From Brevibacillus fortis (GTDB lineage: Bacteria; Bacillota; Bacilli; Brevibacillales; Brevibacillaceae), in NCBI RefSeq assembly GCF_003013395.1, contig NZ_PXZM01000039.1:62001-126000 (forward strand): a DNA stretch of 64,000 bases, given 5' to 3'. Below, piece after piece: positions 16,413-24,754 of this stretch. The notes beneath the pieces were generated by a model, which was given only the letters and a program-made list of their open reading frames with translations, did no database searches and had not been told where the DNA came from. The stretch's first letter is position 1. Each line of letters opens with the position of its first letter. A program made the translations under genes and the position numbers.

Positions 16413-17690
16413 ATGAAAATATTAGTGGTTGGTGGCGGCGGTCGAGAACATACGATTGCCTGGAAGCTGTTGCAGAGCTCCAAAGTGACCAAGGTATACT
16501 GTGCCCCAGGAAATGGGGGAACCGCTCAAATTGCACAAAACGTGCCGATTGGCGTTTTTGATTTTGCTGCACTGGTTCAATTCGTCAAAGATGAGGGAAT
16601 TGATCTGACTGTCGTTGGCCCGGAAGATCCGCTGCTGGCGGGTATTGTGGAATTTTTCCAGGAGCGCAATCTGCCGATCTATGGCCCGAGCCAAAAAGCG
16701 GCCATGATCGAGGGCAGCAAGTCTTTTGCGAAAAGTTTAATGAAACGCTACGAGATTCCGACGTCTGCCTATGAATCGTTCCTGGATTACGAATCGGCGA
16801 GTGCGTACGTAAGAGAACAGGGTGCTCCTATCGTTGTCAAAGCGGACGGCTTGGCAGCGGGGAAAGGGGTCGTCGTCGCAGAAACGGTGGAGGAAGCAGA
16901 AGAGGCACTCCGTCAGATCATGCAGGAAAGCGTCTTTGGTGAAGCGGGAGCGCGCGTGGTCATTGAGGAGTGCATGTTCGGCGAAGAGCTGTCGCTGCTG
17001 TCTTTCGTCGATGGAGAGACGGTAAAGCCGATGATTACCTCCCAGGATCATAAGCGAATTTTCAATGATGACCGAGGCCCCAATACAGGCGGCATGGGAA
17101 CATACGCCCCGGTACCGCAAATGTCTACTGAACTGGTAGACGAGATCGTCAAAACGATTGTCCAGCCGATGGCGTCAGGAATGGCCAAGGATGGCATTCC
17201 GTTCAAAGGCATTCTCTACACAGGTCTGATGATTACGGAGCAAGGCCCGAAAGTCGTGGAGTTCAATGCGCGTTTTGGCGATCCAGAGACACAGGTGCTC
17301 TTGCCGTTGCTCGAAACAGATTTGCTCGATATTTTTGTCGGAACAGTCAATGGCGAGCTCGATGCAGTCGATGTGACGTGGCAAAAAGGAAGTGCTGTCT
17401 GTGTCGTCATGGCAGCGCCAGGTTATCCGGGAGATTATCCAAAGGGTGCGTTGATTCACAGACTGGGTCAGGCAAACGAGGGAGCTACGGTGTTTCACGC
17501 AGGTACGAAGGAAACCGAGGAAGGAATCGTTACGAGCGGTGGCCGTGTGCTTGGCGTCGTGGCAACAGGAGCGGATTTGGCTCAAGCGCGTGAGACAGCA
17601 TATGCGAAGGTGCAAGGGATCTCGTTTGACGGGGCGCAGTATCGCACGGATATTGCGGCACGAGCGATGAAGTATCAGCAAAAGGGATAA
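16413..17690 (+). CDS. purD: GAR synthetase
   Basis: Phosphoribosylamine-glycine ligase, an ATP-grasp enzyme making GAR. The N-terminal KILVVGGGGREHTIAWKL is diagnostic, the ATP-grasp core has VVKADGLAAGKGVVVA, and the catalytic region includes DHKRIFNDDRGPNTGGMG and EFNARFGDPETQVLLP. The 425 residues are normal. The ATG start has AGGAGG seven bases upstream. The 79-base gap from purH contains inverted repeats (GAGAGGT at 16334-16340, ACCTCTC at 16390-16396). A strong terminator ends the unit. Confidence 0.97.
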   Translation: MKILVVGGGGREHTIAWKLLQSSKVTKVYCAPGNGGTAQIAQNVPIGVFDFAALVQFVKDEGIDLTVVGPEDPLLAGIVEFFQERNLPIYGPSQKAAMIEGSKSFAKSLMKRYEIPTSAYESFLDYESASAYVREQGAPIVVKADGLAAGKGVVVAETVEEAEEALRQIMQESVFGEAGARVVIEECMFGEELSLLSFVDGETVKPMITSQDHKRIFNDDRGPNTGGMGTYAPVPQMSTELVDEIVKTIVQPMASGMAKDGIPFKGILYTGLMITEQGPKVVEFNARFGDPETQVLLPLLETDLLDIFVGTVNGELDAVDVTWQKGSAVCVVMAAPGYPGDYPKGALIHRLGQANEGATVFHAGTKETEEGIVTSGGRVLGVVATGADLAQARETAYAKVQGISFDGAQYRTDIAARAMKYQQKG

Positions 17691-17697
17691 AATAGTG

Positions 17698-17745
17698 AAA
17701 GCTGTTCCTTCTGTAGAAATTTCTACTTAAGGAACAGCTTTTTTG
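17698..17745. terminator. Terminator after purD
   Basis: Arms AAAGCTGTTCCTT (17698-17710) and AAGGAACAGCTTT (17729-17741), with GTAGAAATTTCTAC folding inside the loop, and T6 after it. It is shared with the convergent MFS gene. Confidence 0.88.
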
Positions 17746-17749
17746 GTTA

Positions 17750-18958
17750 CTACATCCCAACGTTCTCACTCGCAATCGCCGCTTTTTTCGCTTTTGCCGC
17801 AGCCAGCTGTGAGAGGAAATAAACGATGAGGAACAGCAGCAAGCACGCTGCCGACCAGCGGTACATGACAGAGTAGCTCGAGTGTGTCGCGATGACACCC
17901 AGGAGCACAGAGCCGACCGCGATACCCAGATCGATGGAATTAAAGAACAGTCCGTTCGCCATGCCGCGTTGCTCAGGTGTGACGACCTTCACCATCCATG
18001 CCTGGATCGATGGTTGAATCATACCATAGCCAAGCCCGTAGAAGGCAGCAGAGACGAGCAGCAAGGACTCTGTCGTCGTCAAGGATAGGAGCAAGAGGCT
18101 GACCCCGACGAAGATCGCACCGGGAGGCAGGACAGCGATATGCCCTTTGCGATCATATAGCTTGCCGGAAAAAGGACGAATCAACACCATCGCCAATGCA
18201 TTCGTAAGGAAAAACCAGCCGACATTCTCAATGTGGGCTTCTTTTCCGTATAGGGCCAAAAAGCTGAGAATCCCGCCATACGTAATGGACAGACAAAAAT
18301 TCAGTCCAGCTGGGAGTAGCAGCTTTTTATCATAAAACCGGCGAATGCCTGTGACGGAGGGCGTATTTCCAGACGACACAGGAAGTCGATCATACGCACG
18401 AATGAAATGCATCAACGGAAAAATAATAGCAACCAGCAGCACAAGAACCATGAGCATCGATCCGAATCCAAACCAATTCAATAGACCAAGTCCAATCATC
18501 GGACCGAGCGCCATAGCCAAGCTGGTCGATAAGCCGAAATACCCCATGCCTTCGCCGATCCGTTTGGCAGGGATCACATTGGAGACAATCGTCGGAAACG
18601 TCGTGCTGCCCATCCCAAAGCCGATGCCAACCAAGATTCGCAGCATAAGAAAGAAAACAATGCTTCCCGCCCAGTAATAGCCCGCGCTAAAAATCGCGAC
18701 GAATCCAAGCGCTGCGATCGCCAAGATCTTACTGTTTTTCGTTTTCAACGCTTCCCCTGTATACACCCTTGCGATCACTGCTGCAAGTGAAAACAAGCTA
18801 ATGACCAGACTGACAACAAAATCATTGGCCTGATACGTTTCCTTCACATAGGCAGGAAATGTAGGGGTCTGCATTTGAACAGTGAGAAACAACAACAAAT
18901 TGCATACAGTTAACAGGACAAAATCTCTCGTCCACAGTCTCTCTCTACTCTCTCCCAA
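17750..18958 (-). CDS. MFS transporter
   Basis: Predicted drug/metabolite exporter of the major facilitator superfamily, about 12 membrane helices over about 402 residues, with the loop-2 type motif ARVYTGEALKTKNSK and the repeat GKLYDRKGHIA in the second half. The start is ambiguous: a GTG at 18967 abuts the AGGAG site, whereas the TTG at 18958 lies seven bases from it, so I use the TTG. It directly follows the MarR gene, whose end contains the ribosome site, so the two are cotranscribed. Such MarR-MFS pairs usually form a ligand-induced efflux switch; the substrate is unknown. Confidence 0.88.
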   Translation of the reverse strand: MGESRERLWTRDFVLLTVCNLLLFLTVQMQTPTFPAYVKETYQANDFVVSLVISLFSLAAVIARVYTGEALKTKNSKILAIAALGFVAIFSAGYYWAGSIVFFLMLRILVGIGFGMGSTTFPTIVSNVIPAKRIGEGMGYFGLSTSLAMALGPMIGLGLLNWFGFGSMLMVLVLLVAIIFPLMHFIRAYDRLPVSSGNTPSVTGIRRFYDKKLLLPAGLNFCLSITYGGILSFLALYGKEAHIENVGWFFLTNALAMVLIRPFSGKLYDRKGHIAVLPPGAIFVGVSLLLLSLTTTESLLLVSAAFYGLGYGMIQPSIQAWMVKVVTPEQRGMANGLFFNSIDLGIAVGSVLLGVIATHSSYSVMYRWSAACLLLFLIVYFLSQLAAAKAKKAAIASENVGM

Positions 18959-18969
18959 TGTTGTCACTC

Positions 18970-19413
18970 CTAGTCTGTTGTTTTTCTATTGATGTTCTCG
19001 TTAATCGCAAGCAAGATTTCCCGCAAGAAGGCCAGCTTTTCGGGAGAGATCCCTTCCAATATGTCTGCAACGGCACGAGCCTCTATGGGAATCGCTAGTT
19101 CAATCCATTCCCGTCCTTTCGGGGAAAGGGTAATGATGTAGGCCCTGCGGTCTTGTTGGCTCAGTGTCTTTTCAATCAAGCCTTTTTTGGCGAGTGTGTC
19201 TAAAATGCGTGTCATGGAAGGCTGATCCTTGGCCGAGCGCTGGGCCAGTTCTTTTTGATTGATGCCCTCTTCTTCTCGTAGCCGATAAAGGACGGCAAAC
19301 TGCTCCGTGGTCAAATCAAACTCCTTTAAAAAAAGGGAAACATAATGAATCATTCTCCGGTATGTATTTCCAATGAGAAATCCAACCGGTTCTTTTTGCC
19401 AATGATCGATCAG
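18970..19413 (-). CDS. MarR-family transcriptional regulator
   Basis: Winged-helix regulator, probably repressing its own operon with the MFS transporter. Family marks: LTTEQFAVLYRLREEEGINQ, LAQRSAKDQPSMTRILDTL (recognition helix) and the wing DRRAYIITLSPKGRE. The reading frame runs to an ATG at 19464, but that codon overlaps the -10 box of the only good promoter, so translation must begin later. The best-placed codon is a CTG at 19413 with AGAGGG before it (147 residues); an ATG further in (about 19353) would cut into the first helix. Confidence 0.85.
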   Translation of the reverse strand: MIDHWQKEPVGFLIGNTYRRMIHYVSLFLKEFDLTTEQFAVLYRLREEEGINQKELAQRSAKDQPSMTRILDTLAKKGLIEKTLSQQDRRAYIITLSPKGREWIELAIPIEARAVADILEGISPEKLAFLREILLAINENINRKTTD

Positions 19414-19453
19414 GAGAATGACCCTCTTTCGCTCGAAAATACTTGCAATGACA

Positions 19454-19482
19454 ATTATATGCATAACAAGTAATTATGTAAA
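19454..19482 (-). promoter_or_regulatory. marR-MFS promoter with inverted repeat
   Basis: On the minus strand TTTACA (plus 19477-19482), 17 bases, TATAAT (plus 19454-19459). TACTTG and CAAGTA flank the -10 region as an inverted repeat 21 bases apart, a possible MarR operator. Confidence 0.55.
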
Positions 19483-19509
19483 TGGAAAAACCGCCCGATG
19501 ACAGGCGGT
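19483..19509 (-). terminator. Terminator after the small membrane peptide gene
   Basis: AACCGCC and GGCGGTT arms around CGATGACA, with T5 on the minus-strand exit side. It ends the DUF2892-like/44-residue operon just before the marR promoter. Confidence 0.7.
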
Positions 19510-19523
19510 TGGTTGCTTCTCCT

Positions 19524-19658
19524 TTACTGACGATATCTTCCTTTTCTTCTCGACGTTCGAAAGAAGTAATATCCCATCACGCCGATGACGCCAATGATCA
19601 TGGCAATAACAAAGAAGTTATGTGACATCCACTCATACATCTGGGAGCCGACAAGCAT
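19524..19658 (-). CDS. Small single-span membrane peptide (44 residues)
   Basis: Starts ATG at 19658 behind AGGAGG with eight bases spacing and ends with TAA at 19524. The chain has a short amphipathic start (MLVGSQMYEWMSHN), one membrane span at about 15-33 (FFVIAMIIGVIGVMGYYFF) and a basic end (RTSRRKGRYRQ), so the N-terminus is predicted outside. It lies 18 bases behind the DUF2892-like gene and shares its terminator, so the two probably work together at the membrane. I cannot name a function. Confidence 0.7.
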   Translation of the reverse strand: MLVGSQMYEWMSHNFFVIAMIIGVIGVMGYYFFRTSRRKGRYRQ

Positions 19659-19676
19659 ATGCAGTGCCTCCTGTTC

Positions 19677-20216
19677 TTACCTGTACGTGGGATTGCGAGT
19701 GCTGCTGTTGTTATTTTCTTGAGAACGAAAAGAGATGAACTCCCGTGCGGCCTTTTCGAGAAGTTGATCCTCGGGGGTAAGCTTCGCGTTTTGCTGATTG
19801 TCGATTGGTTGTTTTTCCTGGTTCGCTGATCTTTGCGGGCTTGCAGAATACTGTATGTTTGCCTTATTCGTTGTCGCTGAAGTGTTGCTTGCATCATCTT
19901 GGCTATTGTTCGAGCCTTTGATGGGCGCAATACTCATGGAGCGCGTGAACTGATTGACCGCCATCTGCACACCTTTTTTCTTGAGCTGATCCATCATGCC
20001 CTGCATGCCATTCCCTTTTGTCGTATTGATGCCCATCGCTGCATACATCGGACAAAAGCGCGTAGCCCCTTCTGCTACTTTCATTGCTGAAAAAGCCATG
20101 AGTAGCCATGGAGCGTTGTTTGGGCGACGGCTCATTCTTCCGATGCCGTATGCCAAGCCTAACAGACCGCCAGTCATGCGAATTATGGCATCAGTTCTAC
20201 CTACGTTTTTATGCAT
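19677..20216 (-). CDS. DUF2892/YgaP-like membrane protein with disordered tail
   Basis: The N-terminus (KNVGRTDAIIRMTGGLLGLAYGIG) is the start of the YgaP-type two-helix DUF2892 domain, ending near residue 62 with the typical CPMYAAMGINT segment. Residues 80-179 are hydrophilic, rich in N, Q, S and T, and probably disordered, with a short helix (TPEDQLLEKAAREFISF) near the end. The ATG at 20216 has AGGAGG upstream. It precedes a 44-residue membrane peptide in the same operon. Function unknown. Confidence 0.75.
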   Translation of the reverse strand: MHKNVGRTDAIIRMTGGLLGLAYGIGRMSRRPNNAPWLLMAFSAMKVAEGATRFCPMYAAMGINTTKGNGMQGMMDQLKKKGVQMAVNQFTRSMSIAPIKGSNNSQDDASNTSATTNKANIQYSASPQRSANQEKQPIDNQQNAKLTPEDQLLEKAAREFISFRSQENNNSSTRNPTYR

Positions 20217-20372
20217 GAGTGTTGTCCTCCTGTCGCAATTACTTCTATTTCGTAGTCTGTGATGAAGGGCGACAAGACACCCGTGGGAATTGTTACTACC
20301 ATCACCAAGCTGGCAGGGGAAAGATTTATGGGTAGCGAAGCTGTAGAGAGCAGACCAGCAAGGAGAGAAGAA

Positions 20373-22133
20373 ATGATGCGCATACGAGCCATATCAGATC
20401 GTGAATACTTGAACATGATTCGCGTGAGCAGACGCCAGGCACCCGCCAGCATCTGGATAAAAGGCGCAAGTGTTCTCAATGTGTATACAAAAGAATGGCA
20501 AGAGCATCACGTCGTAGTGGCAGGAGAACGCATTGCTTATGTAGGTGAAAAAGAGCCGTTGGTCAATGAACAGACCGTGATCATCGAGGCGTCTGGGCAA
20601 TATCTCGTGCCGGGATACATCGAGCCTCACGCGCATCCGTTTCAATGGTATAACCCTTACACGTTGGCTGACTTTGCTCTGCAAACGGGAACAACTGGAA
20701 TGGTGTCGGACTCGTTAATGCTCATGCATCTGCCCTTTTCGCAAACGGCAGCGATTATGGATTCTCTGGCAGCACATCCGGTGAAGCAATTTTTCTGGGG
20801 CAGACTCGATCCGCAGACAGGGAAAGCTCATCCAGCGTTCACCAAAGAAAGCTTGGCGCGAATGCTGGAGCATCCACGCGTGATCCAGGGAGGGGAGTTG
20901 ACCAATTGGAGCGGTGTTTTACAGGAGGATGAAACGCTGCTTTTTGGTTTGAAGCATACGCGGGATATAGGCAAAAAGATGGAGGGGCATCATCCGGGAG
21001 CTTCTTACGAGACATTGAACATTGCGGCAGCGGCAGGGGTTACTGCTTGTCACGAGGCCATTAATGCAGCCGATTTGCTGTCTCGCATCCGTCTAGGAAT
21101 GTATGCGACACTGCGCCATTCCTCCATTCGCCCTGATCTGCCAGAGCTGGTGAAAGGGTGGCTTGCGCTCGGGGTGCCATGGTCATCACGCATGATGCTG
21201 ACATCCGATGGAAGTACGCCGCCTATGCACCGCGACGGGTTCATGGATAGTACAATTCGTGTGGCCATCGAAGTAGGGATGCCGCCAGAGGAAGCGTATG
21301 TTATGGCGTCGCTAAACCCGGCTGTCTATTATGGGCTGGACGCAGAGATCGGAGGAATTACGCCGGGCCGAATCGCGGATATGCTACTGTTGACGGCAAA
21401 GGATCAACCGACACCATTAATCGTGATTGCGAATGGACAACTGGCGGCAGAAAAGGGAACCTTGCTCGTCCCAACCGTTCAGCCACAATGGGAAGAAGCT
21501 TCGTTACGTTTGAATGATCCCTTGAAAAAACAGGCACATCCTGATTGGTTCCGCCTGCGGCCAGATGAAGACGGCAAGGCCCCTATACTACAGATGCTGA
21601 ATGCCGTTATCACGCGGTTTTCGCTAGAGGACATGCCCGTTGACAAGGATGGATATGTATCTTTACAACAAGATCCACAGTTGGCGTTGATTGCCACTAT
21701 CGATGCGACTGGCGGCAATCGAACACTGGCAGTCCTGCGCGGCTTCGGTGAGCATCTCGAAGGGCTGGCTAGCACCTATTCAGCGTCTGGCGATTGGATC
21801 GTAATCGGACGTGATCCCCAAGCAATGGCGCAAGCGCTGGAGCGTGTTCGGGAAATAAAGGGCGGAGTCGTCTTGATAGATGATGGAAAAATGATTTGCG
21901 AATGCCCATTGCCTCTTGCTGGAAAATTCACGTCTGCGCCAATGGAGGAAGTGATCAGCATGGGTCAAAATTTGGTAAATCAGCTACGTTCCAAAGGTCA
22001 TGTCCATCTCGATCCTATCTACTCTCTTTTGTTTTTTACAGCTACCCACTTACCCTATGCGCGGCTTACGGCGAAAGGGATTGTAGACATCAAAAGCGGT
22101 CAAATCATCGTCCCGTCAGTCCCTCTATCATGA
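20373..22133 (+). CDS. YerA-like amidohydrolase (adenine deaminase family)
   Basis: Predicted metal-dependent amidohydrolase related to adenine deaminase, closest by eye to the Bacillus YerA branch rather than classical AdeC. The metal-binding start is VPGYIEPHAHPFQWYNPYT, with the His-x-His of the family. Further marks are the late MLTSDGS metal Asp, the NPAVYYGLD-GGITPGRIADMLLL stretch, and a C-terminal adenine-deaminase-type domain from about residue 400. The ATG at 20373 is chosen for AGGAG seven bases upstream (586 residues, close to the 577-580 of relatives); the frame opens earlier without a site. The true substrate is uncertain. A terminator overlaps the stop codon. Confidence 0.82.
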   Translation: MMRIRAISDREYLNMIRVSRRQAPASIWIKGASVLNVYTKEWQEHHVVVAGERIAYVGEKEPLVNEQTVIIEASGQYLVPGYIEPHAHPFQWYNPYTLADFALQTGTTGMVSDSLMLMHLPFSQTAAIMDSLAAHPVKQFFWGRLDPQTGKAHPAFTKESLARMLEHPRVIQGGELTNWSGVLQEDETLLFGLKHTRDIGKKMEGHHPGASYETLNIAAAAGVTACHEAINAADLLSRIRLGMYATLRHSSIRPDLPELVKGWLALGVPWSSRMMLTSDGSTPPMHRDGFMDSTIRVAIEVGMPPEEAYVMASLNPAVYYGLDAEIGGITPGRIADMLLLTAKDQPTPLIVIANGQLAAEKGTLLVPTVQPQWEEASLRLNDPLKKQAHPDWFRLRPDEDGKAPILQMLNAVITRFSLEDMPVDKDGYVSLQQDPQLALIATIDATGGNRTLAVLRGFGEHLEGLASTYSASGDWIVIGRDPQAMAQALERVREIKGGVVLIDDGKMICECPLPLAGKFTSAPMEEVISMGQNLVNQLRSKGHVHLDPIYSLLFFTATHLPYARLTAKGIVDIKSGQIIVPSVPLS

Positions 22134-22145
22134 GGGATTTTTTTT
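22120..22145 (+). terminator. Terminator overlapping the amidohydrolase stop codon
   Basis: TCCCTC (22120-22125) and GAGGGA (22132-22137) followed by T8. The TGA stop (22131-22133) is part of the hairpin. Confidence 0.8.
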
Positions 22146-22207
22146 ATGAAAAATGTCTCGACATTTTTCATAAAACTGAACACACAAACGATCATCGATC
22201 GTTTGTG
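22142..22207. repeat. Two tandem perfect palindromes
   Basis: First palindrome 22142-22175: 16-base perfect arms (TTTTATGAAAAATGTC and its complement) around TC. Second 22183-22207: 11-base perfect arms CACAAACGATC/GATCGTTTGTG around ATC. They follow a terminator and lie upstream of the livJ promoter. They are not copies of each other. They may be operators or transcription-blocking structures. Confidence 0.7.
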
Positions 22208-22244
22208 CATCAATGATATATGTATATAAAATATATTTTACTTC

Positions 22245-22272
22245 TTGTAAATTATCAGATTTATTTTAAAAT
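22245..22272 (+). promoter_or_regulatory. Candidate livJ promoter and structured leader
   Basis: TTGTAA (22245-22250), 16 bases, TAAAAT (22267-22272). The leader to 22399 is about 120 bases long and can form a long arm between CTTTGT and ACAAAG with ATTCAT/ATGAAC inside it, but I recognise no known riboswitch. The region is very AT-rich, so the promoter call is tentative. Confidence 0.35.
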
Positions 22273-22399
22273 AAAAACATCCAAGTCTCATTTATCTTTG
22301 TCCCCGAGATTCATAGTTTTTGAAAGTCGCAACCTGGCTAGCGAGGTAGATGAACTGGGTAACGAGAACAAAGAATGATAAAAGGGGGCTTCATTCTGA

Positions 22400-23635
22400 A
22401 TGAAAAAGCGTTCTTATGTCGGGGTTTTATCTGCGGTATTGGCTGCGAGTATGGCGTTAACAGGTTGCGCAGGAAACAGTAATTCAAGCGGCGGAAGTAA
22501 CGCAAGCGGGGGGCAAAGCCAACCAGCTCCAGGCAACAGTGGTGGCGGAACGACCGAGGGTGGCCTCATCAAAATTGCCACACAATCCCCTCTGTCTGGG
22601 AGCAATTCCGCTGTGGGAGATGCGATTAAGACTGGCGCAGGTTACGCTCTCGAACAGCGCAAAGAAGAGTTCAAAAAACTCGGCTTTGATCTCCAGCTCT
22701 TCCCTCAGGATGATCAAGGCGACCCGAAAATTGGGGTATCCAATGCAGAGATGCTTATCTCTGATCCCGATGTGTACGGTGTAGTTGGGCACTATAACAC
22801 AGGTGTTGCGATTCCATCGTCTGTGAAGTACGAGGAAGGTAAGCTGGTCATGGTATCCCCAGCAAATACAGGGGTGAAGCTCACGGAGGAAGGCAAGAAA
22901 ACCGTCCATCGAATCTGTGCTCGCGATGACGCGCAAGGACCAAAGGCTGCTCTTTATGCGAAAAATACACTCGGTGTAAAAACGGCCTATATTATCCATG
23001 ATAAGACAGCATACGGCCAAGGTCTGAGCGATCAAGTGAAGCTGCAATTTGAAAAGGATGGAGTCCAAATCCTTGGCTTCGAGGGCATTACCCAGGGCGA
23101 GAAGGACTACAGTGCGGTACTGAACCAGGTAACGGTGAAAAACCCGGACATCATCTTTTTCGGCGGTCTTTACCCAGAAGGTGGAATTTTGATCAAGCAA
23201 GCTCGTGAAAAAGGATTCAAGGGATATTTTATGGGTGGCGACGGTTTGGATTCTTCTGATATGATAAAAATAGCCGGTGATGCCGTCGAAGGTGTTGTCT
23301 TTACGTCAGTAGCAGGGGACGTAACGCAAACCGAAGAGGGCAAGAAATGGGCTGAAGAGTACAAAAAAACCACAAGCAAGCCTCTGGAAACCTATTCCGT
23401 CTACGGATTCGACTCCATGAACGTCATCCTCAATGGTGTCTTGGAAGCTGCCAAAGCGAACGGAGGCAAAAAACCAACCCGCGAGCAAGTCCTAGATGCA
23501 GTCCACAAAACCAAAGATTTTCAGGGTCAATTCACCAAGGTTACCTTTGATGAAAAAGGTGACAACACAAATGCAGATGTATTCATTTACAAGTATGACA
23601 AGGACAAATCCATTTTCGTAGGCAAGGCCGAGTAA
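22400..23635 (+). CDS. livJ: Branched-chain amino-acid ABC transporter, binding lipoprotein
   Basis: Extracellular substrate-binding lipoprotein of a Liv-type importer. Signal peptide MKKRSYVGVLSAVLAAS with lipobox ALTGC, so lipid is attached at C23. A Ser/Gly-rich linker (about 25-55) precedes a periplasmic-binding fold with IKIATQSPLSGSNSAVGDAI and SVKYEEGKLVMVSPANT. AGGGGG upstream of the ATG. First gene of the liv operon; a partial terminator after it probably keeps the binding protein in excess of the membrane parts. The amino-acid preference is not readable. Confidence 0.92.
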   Translation: MKKRSYVGVLSAVLAASMALTGCAGNSNSSGGSNASGGQSQPAPGNSGGGTTEGGLIKIATQSPLSGSNSAVGDAIKTGAGYALEQRKEEFKKLGFDLQLFPQDDQGDPKIGVSNAEMLISDPDVYGVVGHYNTGVAIPSSVKYEEGKLVMVSPANTGVKLTEEGKKTVHRICARDDAQGPKAALYAKNTLGVKTAYIIHDKTAYGQGLSDQVKLQFEKDGVQILGFEGITQGEKDYSAVLNQVTVKNPDIIFFGGLYPEGGILIKQAREKGFKGYFMGGDGLDSSDMIKIAGDAVEGVVFTSVAGDVTQTEEGKKWAEEYKKTTSKPLETYSVYGFDSMNVILNGVLEAAKANGGKKPTREQVLDAVHKTKDFQGQFTKVTFDEKGDNTNADVFIYKYDKDKSIFVGKAE

Positions 23636-23680
23636 TCACACCACACAACGCGCACACACTCCCATGCCTCATATCAGGAT

Positions 23681-23712
23681 AGGGGGCTGCACGTCGGTGT
23701 TGGCCCCTTTTC
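23681..23712 (+). terminator. Attenuating terminator between livJ and livH
   Basis: AGGGGGCT (23681-23688) pairs with GGCCCCTT (23702-23709) with wobbles, followed by TTT. Hairpins of this kind after binding-protein genes commonly lower downstream expression. Confidence 0.6.
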
Positions 23713-23794
23713 CACGAGAAAAACACGTCCAATCAACGGAATGAATGCAGAAAATTTGTACAAGATCTACAAGAGAAATGAGGGATGGGAAAGC

Positions 23795-24745
23795 ATGATC
23801 AATATTTTGCCTCAGGTGTTGGTTGACGGATTGACACTTGGATTTATGTACGCAGTCGTAGCATTAGGCTACACAATGGTTTACGGGATTTTGGAAATTA
23901 TCAACTTTGCCCATGGAGACATTTTTATGGTCGGAGCCTTTATCGGTACAGAGGTATTATTGATCTCTGATGCGCTAGGGGCACTTGAAGGTATGAATCC
24001 ATTTGTCGCACTTTTCATAACACTCATAATTGCCATGGTATTAACTGGTGCTTTGGGGGTAGGAATTGAGAGGGTTGCCTATCGACCATTGCGCGGAGCA
24101 CCTCGTCTTGTGCCGTTGATTTCGGCGATTGGCGTATCGTTTTTGCTGCAGGACCTTGTACGTTTTACAGAAGCACTTGCTCGTAACGAGTTTTATCTGA
24201 ACAGTCCCGCTCTTTTTACAGGTTCGATTCCATTAGGAAGTATTGCTACGATTCCAACAAAAGGCTTGATCGTAATTGTAATTGCGATCGTCATGATGAT
24301 TGCATTGACGTTGTTTGTGAATAAAACAAAGTGGGGAATCGCCATGCGCGCCGTCGCACAAGACCAGAGTACGGCTTCGCTGATGACCATAAATGTAAAT
24401 AAAGTAATCATGCTTACGTTTTTGATTGGATCTAGCCTGGGTGGCGCGACAGGTGTGCTGTTTGCGCAAAACTACGGGACGATCGATCCGTATATCGGTT
24501 TTATTCTCGGTTTGAAAGCATTTACGGCTGCCGTACTCGGTGGGATTGGAAACCTGCGTGGTGCGATGATCGGTGGCGTACTCCTCGGTCTTCTGGAATC
24601 CCTGTCCGGTGCCTTTATGGGGCCATTGACCAACGGAGCCTTTGGTGCAGAGTACAAAGACGTGTTTGCGTTCAGTATTTTAATTCTCGTGCTTCTCTTC
24701 AAGCCGGAAGGACTGTTTGGCGAAGCTGTAAAAGAGAAAGTGTAG
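23795..24745 (+). CDS. livH: Branched-chain amino-acid ABC transporter, permease LivH
   Basis: Membrane permease of the Liv importer with about eight helices (316 residues). Family marks: LVDGLTLGFMYAVVALGYTM near the start, INFAHGDIFMVGAFIG, and LKAFTAAVLGGIGNLRGAMI, the cytoplasmic coupling segment for the ATPase. The ATG at 23795 follows GAGGGA; the frame extends 18 codons further but the added residues are charged and unlike the family. livM follows nine bases after the stop. Confidence 0.93.
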   Translation: MINILPQVLVDGLTLGFMYAVVALGYTMVYGILEIINFAHGDIFMVGAFIGTEVLLISDALGALEGMNPFVALFITLIIAMVLTGALGVGIERVAYRPLRGAPRLVPLISAIGVSFLLQDLVRFTEALARNEFYLNSPALFTGSIPLGSIATIPTKGLIVIVIAIVMMIALTLFVNKTKWGIAMRAVAQDQSTASLMTINVNKVIMLTFLIGSSLGGATGVLFAQNYGTIDPYIGFILGLKAFTAAVLGGIGNLRGAMIGGVLLGLLESLSGAFMGPLTNGAFGAEYKDVFAFSILILVLLFKPEGLFGEAVKEKV

Positions 24746-24754
24746 GTGAAATAA

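Noticed and set aside
22273..22399. Possible T-box or known riboswitch in the livJ leader
   Set aside because: Some pairing is possible, but no T-box motif and no terminator/antiterminator pair is seen.
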